A stretch of DNA of 11,873 bases from Gp22-AA3 sp964384905. GTDB lineage: Bacteria > Acidobacteriota > Polarisedimenticolia > Gp22-AA2. The first letter of the stretch is position 1. Every line of letters begins with the position of its first letter. The notes below the pieces were generated by a model. It was not told where the DNA came from, searched no databases, and saw only the letters and a list, made by a program, of their open reading frames with translations. The stretch covers positions 1-11,873 of the forward strand of contig CAYLND010000110.1 in the NCBI GenBank assembly GCA_964384905.1, given 5' to 3'. A program made the translations under genes and the position numbers. Below are positions 6,565 through 11,873 of this stretch, in pieces.

Positions 6565-6813
6565 ATGAGCGACGACGGCGCTCCGACCGGTGGCGACAGG
6601 ATCCCGGGCGGTCTTCCCGGGTTCTGCGTCCATCTGAGGACCAAGCGGTACTATTACGGCTCGATCGACCAGGTGCTGGAGGTGGCCGACCTGTCGACCA
6701 CCGCCCAGTTCTGGTGCCTGAGGACGATGCAGGTCGTCGGTCCCGACGAAGAGTTCGTTTCTTCCCGCACCTGCCGCCCCGGACGATCCTGCTGCGTCCC
6801 TCCGGAAGCCTGA
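6565..6813 (+). CDS. Small cysteine-containing protein of unknown function, last gene of the molybdenum enzyme cluster
   Basis: I do not recognise an assigned function for this 82-residue protein. Residues 1-18 are polar and probably flexible. The core (19-77) is rich in aromatic and charged residues, with KRYYYGSID and TTAQFWCLRTMQVVGPDE as distinctive blocks. Cysteines are at 21, 51, 70, 76 and 77, the last three in SRTCRPGRSCC, which could bind a metal or form disulfides. There is no signal peptide or membrane segment. A strong ribosome binding site 8 bases before the ATG and the 27-base gap after the FAD subunit support a real gene on the same transcript. A role in maturation of the molybdenum enzyme or an unrelated passenger are both possible. 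Shape and codon use look normal for the neighbourhood. Confidence 0.75.
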   Translation: MSDDGAPTGGDRIPGGLPGFCVHLRTKRYYYGSIDQVLEVADLSTTAQFWCLRTMQVVGPDEEFVSSRTCRPGRSCCVPPEA

Positions 6814-6863
6814 CCCGGAGCGGCGTTCGGCGATCACGAATCCGTCACGCCCCGCCGATTCCC

Positions 6864-6892
6864 CTGGACCCCGCGCGTCCTCGCGGTATATT
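6864..6892 (+). promoter_or_regulatory. Possible promoter of the repeat-protein gene
   Basis: TATATT at 6887-6892 stands out in GC-rich sequence and fits a -10 box; CTGGAC at 6864-6869, 17 bases upstream, is a weak -35. A start near 6899 would leave only about 10 bases before ATG 6909. That fits the absence of a Shine-Dalgarno sequence there and suggests a nearly leaderless message. Confidence 0.35.
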
Positions 6893-6908
6893 TCGGGCTT
6901 CTATCCTT

Positions 6909-9900
6909 ATGTATACGCCGCGTCTCGAGCCTTCCCGACGGATCCCGATCGCCCTCGTGTGGTGCCTGGCGTGCGGCGTCGTCTCGAGCACACCCCGCCC
7001 GGGCTCGACCGTCCCCGAGATCCGCGTGGCGATCCGCTCCGGCGATCCCGCGCCCGGAGCGGCCCGCCTCGCAGGCGATGTCCAGAGCGTGACGGCGTCC
7101 CCCGGCGGCCTGCTGTTCATCGACGGCGCCGGGACCGCCCTGTTCCGGAAGAGCGGCGAGGCGATCGAGGTGCTGGCGTACTCCGGACAGACGACCGCCG
7201 GCGGCCGGACGATCGGATCCCTGGTGCGGGTCGCGGCGGGCGGCGACGGCACGATCGCCGTCCTTGCCCTGCTCGCCGATCGCAATCAGGGGATTCTCCG
7301 AGTCACACCCGGCGGCGGGCCGCCGGAGGAGGTCGTGCTGTCGAACGAAAGCCTGGATCTCCGGGACGGCCCCGCGACGGTCGGCTACGTCTACGATCCG
7401 GTGGTCGAGCCGGACGGAACGGTGCTGGCGGCCGCCGGGTTTCTCGAGGTGCCGGCCGCCCTCGTCCGCTTCCGGCGCGGGTCGGCGCCGCAGGTCGTCA
7501 TCCAGTCGGGGGATCCGCTCGGACCGGGGTCGTTCGTCGCGCCGATCGCCGCGCCCGCCGTCAACGGTCAGGGGCGCATCGTCCTGGGCGCCGGTCTCGA
7601 TACCGGTGACACCGTCATCGCCACCATCGACCCCGGTCAGACACCGGTGGTGCTCACCCTGCTCCCGCCGCCCTTCCTGCAGACCGATCCGACGCTGGCG
7701 AACCTGCCGCCGTCGATCAACGACACGGGCCAGGTCGCCTTTCTCCTGGTGGACCGGGGTGCCTTGAAGGTGAGGGAGATCAGCGACGGATTCGGGTTCA
7801 CCGTGGTCGCTCGGGGCGCGGCCGCTCCCGGCGGCGGAACCTTCAGCGACATCGCCGACTTCCCGCCGGTCATCGATGCGGCGGGCCGCGTCCTGTTCGC
7901 GGCGACCCGGTCGAACGGGAGGCACGGCTTCTACCTGGCCTCCAGCCCGATCACCCGGCTCGCGGAGGAAGGCATGCCGGCCGGCGATGCCGGCAGCGTG
8001 ACCGGCATCCCGACGGTGCCGGGGATCACGCCCGTCGCCTCGCTGGGGCAGGACGGCGTGCTGCATTTCGCGGCCGGCGCCACGACGGCCTCCGGCATCT
8101 TCTCGAGCACCGGAACGATCGCGGTCGCCGAGGTGCGCTCCGGAGATCCCGTTCCCGGCCCCCGCTTCGCGTCGTTTCTGGATGCGCGCGTGCCCTTTCA
8201 GGGAGGGGGGCCGTCGCTCGCCCCGGGCGGTCTCATGATCTTCGACGCGACCGTCACCGGGGGGTCGCGCGGTCTGTTCGCGCGCGATCGCTCCGGCGCG
8301 ATCACGAGCGTCGTCATCGACGGCGACCCGGCGCCGGGCGGCGGGACGTTCGACGGAAGGTACTTCTCGTTCCACTCGATCAACGACAGCGGCACGTTCG
8401 CGTTCCTCGGCTGCGGGCCGTGCAGCGCGGGGCCGACGATCGCGCTCTATTACGGCGACCTGCACGGGGCGGCGCTGAGGAGGGTGGCGGTCACCGAGAG
8501 CGCCACGGGCGTCGGGCCGGGCTACGGGGGCCACGGCCTCGCCGATCGTCTGCGCGCCGCTCCGTCGCGCATCAATCGCCTGGGTCAGATCGCCGTGCCG
8601 GTGTCCCAGGCGGACGGAACGACCGTTCTGCTCGGCTTCGACGGCACCTCCCTGTTCCGCATCGCCGGCCCCGGTGATCCGGCCCCGGGCGGCGACACCT
8701 TCACGACGGCGTTCACCGGCTCGTTGTTCACCGGCCTGCCGGTGCCCCCGGTCGTCACGGACGGCGGCGCGGTGCTGTTCGGCGCGCAGACGGCGGCGGG
8801 TGACTCGGCGATCTTCTCGGCCCGTCTCATGCCCGCGGGCGGCGGCGTGCCGGTCCGTCTTCTCGGGCAGGGGGACGAGGTCCCGGGCGGCCGTCTGTCG
8901 CCGTTCGAGATCCAGGCGCTCGATCGGGACGCCTCGGGTGCGATCGCGTTCCAGTCGGTCTACAACGAGGATTTCTATTTCGCCGACTTCGTGAAGGGAG
9001 CGGGGCCGGCGATCCGCGTCGCCGCGAGGCTGGATCCGATCTTCGAGAGCGGGCAGATCCTCGCGGTCATGCCCTCCATGGCGTTCGTGAGCGAGGGGAC
9101 GCTCGCCTACGGCGTCGGATTGTTCGACGGCCGCTCGGTGATCGTCGTCGGGGAGCCGGGCGGAGGCGAGCCGCTGGCGGTGGCCGCGACGGGCGAGACC
9201 TCTCCCGACGGCGGCGTCTACCTCTCCTTCCAGTCCGCGGACGCTTTCTTCTCGCAGCGCCCCGGCCGTCTCGCATCGGACGGCCGGGGATCGCTCGCCC
9301 TGTCGGCGGCCACGACGCGGGGTCCGGAGGAGATCGTCCTGATCGGACGGGCCAACGAGGCGCCGGCCGCCGACGCGGGCCCGGATCAGACGGTCGAGTG
9401 CGCCGCCCCGGCCGGGGCCCTGGTGACGCTGGATGGCCGCGGCTCCTCCGATCCGGAGGGCGCCAGCCTGCGCTACCACTGGACCTGGGCCGGCGGGCAG
9501 GCGGAGGGCCCCGGCCCGTCCGTGATGCTGCCGCTCGGGGTGACCCCGATCACGCTGATCGTGGACGACGGAGAGCTCGGCTCGAGCCCCGACACCGTGA
9601 ACGTCGAAGTGCGCGACACGACCCCGCCGACGGTGATCGCGCTGGCCGACCGGGGTGTCCTGTGGCCGCCCGACGGACGCCTCGCCGGCGTGTCGTTCGA
9701 CGTGGCCGCCCGTGACCTGTGCGATCCGTCGCCGGCGATCATGCTCGTCTCGGTGACGAGCAGCGAGCCGGTCGGCGGAAAATCGTGGCCGCAATACGCG
9801 GGCGCGCAGTTCGGGACGGACGATCGCGCGCTGTCGCTGCGCGCCGATCGATCGGGTTCCGGACCCGGCCGCACCTACCTGATCACCTACCGCGCCACCG

Positions 9901-9965
9901 ATCGATCCGGCAATTTCTCCGACGCCGGCGCCACCGTCTTCGTGCCGCACGATCAGCGGCACTGA
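6909..9965 (+). CDS. Secreted NxxGxxAF-type tandem repeat protein with C-terminal PKD/Ig-like domains
   Basis: This 1018-residue protein starts with a likely signal peptide (RRIPIALVWCLACGVVSS, residues 10-27). Residues about 40-800 are degenerate repeats in which a turn such as SGDPAPG (44-50; again near 199, 300, 353, 408, 469, 587, 651 and 759) alternates with an NxxGxxAF-like strand (SINDTGQVAF near 269, SINDSGTFAF near 490, and weaker copies near 217, 321, 378, 436, 554, 615, 673). This matches the NxxGxxAF repeat of proteins annotated as choice-of-anchor repeat proteins; a beta-propeller-like fold is my inference. A PKD-like domain follows (NEAPAADAGPDQTVEC near 815, SSDPEG, LIVDDG), then a further Ig-like domain after DTTPPTV near 903. 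No sortase, PEP-CTERM or membrane anchor is visible at the C-terminus. The function is unknown; it is probably a surface or secreted protein. ATG 6909 is preferred to upstream starts because they would bury the signal peptide. Confidence 0.8.
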   Translation: MYTPRLEPSRRIPIALVWCLACGVVSSTPRPGSTVPEIRVAIRSGDPAPGAARLAGDVQSVTASPGGLLFIDGAGTALFRKSGEAIEVLAYSGQTTAGGRTIGSLVRVAAGGDGTIAVLALLADRNQGILRVTPGGGPPEEVVLSNESLDLRDGPATVGYVYDPVVEPDGTVLAAAGFLEVPAALVRFRRGSAPQVVIQSGDPLGPGSFVAPIAAPAVNGQGRIVLGAGLDTGDTVIATIDPGQTPVVLTLLPPPFLQTDPTLANLPPSINDTGQVAFLLVDRGALKVREISDGFGFTVVARGAAAPGGGTFSDIADFPPVIDAAGRVLFAATRSNGRHGFYLASSPITRLAEEGMPAGDAGSVTGIPTVPGITPVASLGQDGVLHFAAGATTASGIFSSTGTIAVAEVRSGDPVPGPRFASFLDARVPFQGGGPSLAPGGLMIFDATVTGGSRGLFARDRSGAITSVVIDGDPAPGGGTFDGRYFSFHSINDSGTFAFLGCGPCSAGPTIALYYGDLHGAALRRVAVTESATGVGPGYGGHGLADRLRAAPSRINRLGQIAVPVSQADGTTVLLGFDGTSLFRIAGPGDPAPGGDTFTTAFTGSLFTGLPVPPVVTDGGAVLFGAQTAAGDSAIFSARLMPAGGGVPVRLLGQGDEVPGGRLSPFEIQALDRDASGAIAFQSVYNEDFYFADFVKGAGPAIRVAARLDPIFESGQILAVMPSMAFVSEGTLAYGVGLFDGRSVIVVGEPGGGEPLAVAATGETSPDGGVYLSFQSADAFFSQRPGRLASDGRGSLALSAATTRGPEEIVLIGRANEAPAADAGPDQTVECAAPAGALVTLDGRGSSDPEGASLRYHWTWAGGQAEGPGPSVMLPLGVTPITLIVDDGELGSSPDTVNVEVRDTTPPTVIALADRGVLWPPDGRLAGVSFDVAARDLCDPSPAIMLVSVTSSEPVGGKSWPQYAGAQFGTDDRALSLRADRSGSGPGRTYLITYRATDRSGNFSDAGATVFVPHDQRH

Positions 9966-10003
9966 GATCTCGCCGGGGCGCGGCCGGCGCGCCGCCGTTC
10001 CGT

Positions 10004-10011
10004 GCTAGACT
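10004..10011 (+). promoter_or_regulatory. Possible extended -10 promoter element of the peptidase gene
   Basis: GCTAGACT precedes the peptidase: TAGACT (10006-10011) keeps four -10 consensus bases, with TG just upstream at 10003-10004 as in extended -10 promoters. No convincing -35 is seen. A start near 10018 would put ATG 10066 behind a leader of about 48 bases. Confidence 0.35.
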
Positions 10012-10065
10012 CCCCGCCCTGTGTCGCGGCTCTCCGCGACGCGGCGCTGCGGGCACACCGTCCTC

Positions 10066-11721
10066 ATGAAACGGATCGTCCTCACGGCCGTTTGCATGGT
10101 CGCGGCGGTCGGCGCGGCGGCCCCCATGGTCCGGGCGGCCGCCGCCCCCGCCGAGTCGGACATCCTCCCCCTCGGATTCACCGAGCAGGCCTGGGATCAG
10201 GAAAGCGCCCTCGAGGCCGAGTACGCCGCCCTTCTGGATCGGGGCCGTCTGTCCCGAACCCACCGCGAGCTGACCCGGGAGCCGCATCGCGCCGGGACCG
10301 AGGGCGGTCGCCGCGTCGCCCGGTACATCGAGCAGGAGGCCGAGAAGGCCGGATTCCGGCCGGAGGTCTCGGAATACCTGTTCTACAACTCCCACCCGGG
10401 AGCGCGCTCGATCGAGATGACCGCGCCCGTCCGGAGGGCGCTCTCTCTCGCCGAGGACAGGATACCGGGCGACCCGTTCACCGAGCGCTCCGGCGAGCAC
10501 CTGGCGTTCTGCGCCTACAGCGGCTCGGGCACGGCCGAGGGGGACGTCGTGTACGTCGGGCAGGGGACCGCGCCTGAGTTCCAGGCCCTCAAGGAGCGCG
10601 GCATCTCCCTCGAGGGACGCGTCGCGCTGATGCGCTACTTCGGCGAGGACGAAGGACGCAAGGTCCTGCGGGCGCAGCAAGAGGGCGCGGTGGCGGCGAT
10701 TCTGTACGCCGACCCGCTCGAGGACGGTTTCGTGCAGGGCCCGGTCTATCCGCAGGGGAACTGGCGGCCGCCCGGCTCGATCATGCGCCGCTCGCTCCTG
10801 GCCACTCCGTACGAAGGCGATCCGCTGAGCCCCGGATGGGCCGCCGTCCCCGGCGCGAAGCGCCTGGACCCCCGGAGCATCGACGGGCTGCCGAGGATTC
10901 CCGTCCTGCCGATCTCGTACCGCGACGCCGCTCTCATCGTGTCGCAGCTGGGCGGGCCGGCGGCGCCGGAGCCGATGCAGGGCGGGTTGCTCAAGCAGGC
11001 GGTGGTCGCGCTCGCGCCGCGCTCCCGGCGGGCGGCGCCCGTGCCGGAAGGCGTGACGCTCGTGGACAGTTACCGGCTGGGGCCGGGTCCCGCGCGCGTC
11101 AGGCTGTCGGTGAAGATGGAGCCGAGGACCGACACGATCCGCAATGTCCTGGTACGCATCCCGGGCAAGGAGGAGCCCGAGGCCTGGATCATCCTGAGCA
11201 ATCATCACGACGCCTGGATCTACGGGGCGGGCGACCCGTCCAGCGGGACCGCCGCTCTCCTCGAGACCCTGCGCGCCTTCGGCGCGATGAGGAGCCGGGG
11301 CTGGCAGCCGCGCCGCACCCTCATCCTGGCCTTCTGGGACGCCGAGGAGATGGCCCTGGGGGGATCGACGGAATGGGCGGAGGATCATGCCGAGACGCTG
11401 CGCCGCAAGGGGGTCGCGGTCATCAACATGGACTCGGCCGTGTCCAATGGCGAGCCCCCGCTGTTCGTCGGCCCGGTGGCCGAGGTGCACAAGCGGGACC
11501 CGACCGGCACCGGTGATGCGTTCCGTGCTGGTTTTCTCGCGGCCGTGGGCTGGGGCCTGTCGCTGGAGCGCGCCGCTCAGCTTGGCAATCTCGTGGCGGT
11601 GAGCGCGCTGGAGACCGTGGGGCCGCAGGAGTACGAACTCAAGCCTCCACAGGTGGCCGGGCGCCTGGCGGAGACCTACGGCGACGCCGCCGCCGCCGAG
11701 ATCGCCGCGCACTATAGCTAA
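10066..11721 (+). CDS. Secreted M28 (glutamate carboxypeptidase II-like) peptidase with PA domain, fused in frame to a PfkB kinase C-terminus
   Basis: The signal peptide (residues 1-24, ending MVRAAAA) implies export. A PA domain covers about 140-300 (EGDVVYVGQGT, GRVALMRYFGEDEGRK, AILYADP). The M28 catalytic domain shows zinc ligands His380 and Asp390 (HHDAWIYGAGDPSSG), catalytic Glu427, ligand Glu428 (WDAEEMALGGSTEWAED) and Asp456 (NMDSAVS). Each falls three residues after its human PSMA counterpart (377, 387, 424, 425, 453). The fifth ligand (His553 in PSMA) and the C-terminal dimerisation domain are absent. From about residue 461 the protein is instead PfkB-like. The protein is 551 residues, short for the roughly 700-residue family, and as written the metal site should be incomplete. 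ATG 10066 is preferred over in-frame GTG 10021 because it opens the signal peptide. It should be treated as a broken peptidase or an assembly join. Confidence 0.85.
   Translation: MKRIVLTAVCMVAAVGAAAPMVRAAAAPAESDILPLGFTEQAWDQESALEAEYAALLDRGRLSRTHRELTREPHRAGTEGGRRVARYIEQEAEKAGFRPEVSEYLFYNSHPGARSIEMTAPVRRALSLAEDRIPGDPFTERSGEHLAFCAYSGSGTAEGDVVYVGQGTAPEFQALKERGISLEGRVALMRYFGEDEGRKVLRAQQEGAVAAILYADPLEDGFVQGPVYPQGNWRPPGSIMRRSLLATPYEGDPLSPGWAAVPGAKRLDPRSIDGLPRIPVLPISYRDAALIVSQLGGPAAPEPMQGGLLKQAVVALAPRSRRAAPVPEGVTLVDSYRLGPGPARVRLSVKMEPRTDTIRNVLVRIPGKEEPEAWIILSNHHDAWIYGAGDPSSGTAALLETLRAFGAMRSRGWQPRRTLILAFWDAEEMALGGSTEWAEDHAETLRRKGVAVINMDSAVSNGEPPLFVGPVAEVHKRDPTGTGDAFRAGFLAAVGWGLSLERAAQLGNLVAVSALETVGPQEYELKPPQVAGRLAETYGDAAAAEIAAHYS
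11446..11721 (+). pseudogene. C-terminal fragment of a PfkB/adenosine-kinase-like sugar kinase, joined to the peptidase frame
   Basis: Residues about 461-551 of the fused frame read as the end of a ribokinase-family enzyme. DPTGTGDAFRAGFLA (from 478) is the PfkB signature 2 with the anion hole and catalytic base Asp484, and WGLSLERAAQLG followed by LETVGPQEYEL matches the C-terminal helices typical of actinobacterial PfkB kinases. The N-terminal substrate and ATP lobes of the kinase are absent from the window. The natural kinase stop (TAA 11719-11721) is kept. The exact left edge is uncertain by about 10 codons. Codons such as GGT GAT, CGT GCT GGT TTT and CTT are richer in T at the third position than just upstream. 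Confidence 0.75.
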
Positions 11722-11730
11722 CCTGGCTGG

Positions 11731-11873
11731 GTGGCAGGGAGCGAGTACACCGGGCCGCCCGCGCTCACGCTGAGCCGTGCGATCACTTCCTGGACGCTCG
11801 ACCTCCCGGTGCTCGTGGCGGTCCTGGTGGCAGCGGGGCTGTATCTGGCGGGAATGCGGCGCCGCGGGGGTCA
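11731..11873 (+). CDS. N-terminus of a CtaG-like cytochrome c oxidase assembly membrane protein (3'-truncated by window end)
   Basis: Forty-seven codons are visible from GTG 11731 to the window edge. PPALTLSRAITSWTLD, then a hydrophobic segment (LPVLVAVLVAAGLYLAGM) and MRRRGG, resemble the start of caa3-type oxidase assembly proteins (CtaG family), where a short extracytoplasmic N-terminus precedes the first membrane helix and an Arg-rich loop. These proteins help insert copper into cytochrome oxidase. The GTG is the only in-frame start after the TAA at 11719-11721, and no clear Shine-Dalgarno is seen, so the start is provisional. My recollection is that a PfkB kinase gene lies beside oxidase genes in several actinobacteria, which fits the kinase fragment just upstream. 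Confidence 0.5.
   Translation, partial: MAGSEYTGPPALTLSRAITSWTLDLPVLVAVLVAAGLYLAGMRRRGG

Noticed and set aside
6714..6908. Extended N-terminus for the repeat protein starting at 6714
   Set aside because: It would overlap the small 82-residue gene, adds an Arg-rich segment ahead of the hydrophobic signal sequence, and crosses the promoter-like TATATT.
6963..6977. Lipoprotein signal (lipobox) in the repeat protein
   Set aside because: Neither cysteine (19 or 22) has an acceptable lipobox: Cys22 is preceded by C-L-A and Cys19 by L-V-W, and neither fits the usual [LVI]-[ASTVI]-[GAS]-C pattern. A type I signal peptide is more likely.
6834..9962. 1042-codon open frame on the - strand opposite the repeat protein
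   Set aside because: It mirrors the + strand gene codon by codon, has Arg/Gly/His-biased composition and no motifs, whereas the + frame has a signal peptide, repeats and PKD domains.
9966..10005. GC-rich palindromic stretch after the repeat protein as an intrinsic terminator
   Set aside because: Several short GC palindromes are possible, but none is followed by a T-run, and such palindromes are common at this GC content.
10021..10065. GTG 10021 as start of the peptidase
   Set aside because: It would put 15 extra residues before an already typical signal peptide that begins at ATG 10066, and no ribosome binding site supports it.
1..11873. tRNA/rRNA genes, CRISPR arrays, insertion sequences or transposase remnants
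   Set aside because: No regularly spaced direct repeats, no cloverleaf-like segment in the short intergenic gaps, no terminal inverted repeats or transposase motifs were seen by eye.

Overview
The window is GC-rich bacterial DNA in which every supported gene lies on the + strand. The gene content (short bacterial citrate synthase, a Tat-exported molybdenum hydroxylase, long NxxGxxAF-repeat and PKD secreted proteins, a glutamate-carboxypeptidase-II-like M28 peptidase) and the strong Shine-Dalgarno sites suggest an Acidobacteriota-like soil or sediment bacterium. That placement is inference. The last ~430 bases look different and resemble actinobacterial sequence.

Layout. Positions 3-62 hold the possible last 19 codons of an unidentified gene. 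A promoter-like region with a perfect TATAAT precedes citrate synthase (247-1368). An 89-base gap with a possible weak promoter leads to a compact cluster: a 2x[4Fe-4S] ferredoxin (1458-1850), a MocA/MobA-like nucleotidyltransferase (1878-2513), then the three subunits of a xanthine dehydrogenase/aldehyde oxidoreductase-type enzyme: [2Fe-2S] subunit with Tat signal (2529-3194), molybdopterin subunit (3204-5519) and FAD subunit with a four-cysteine insert (5524-6537). A small cysteine-containing protein of unknown function (6565-6813) closes the cluster. Gaps are 4-27 bases, so one transcript is likely. A 1018-residue secreted repeat protein (6909-9965) and a secreted M28 peptidase (from 10066) follow as separate units with their own promoter-like sites.

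How the genes work together. The nucleotidyltransferase probably makes the molybdopterin cytosine dinucleotide cofactor needed by the molybdenum subunit. Only the [2Fe-2S] subunit carries a Tat signal, so the folded heterotrimer is probably carried to the periplasm as a unit, as for E. coli PaoABC. Electrons would pass from Mo through two [2Fe-2S] clusters to FAD, with an extra [4Fe-4S] cluster predicted in the FAD subunit. The substrate cannot be read from the sequence, but an aldehyde or N-heterocycle is plausible.

The most unusual point is the end of the window. The M28 peptidase matches the PSMA/glutamate carboxypeptidase II family through its fourth zinc ligand (Asp456). Within a few codons it changes, in frame, into the C-terminal part of a PfkB/adenosine-kinase-like sugar kinase (DPTGTGDAF motif). 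It is followed by the start of a CtaG-like cytochrome oxidase assembly membrane protein. This is either a chimeric assembly join or a real recombination that destroyed the peptidase. I did not find convincing evidence of a wholly new system. The best leads are this junction, the small protein ending the molybdenum operon, and the repeat protein.
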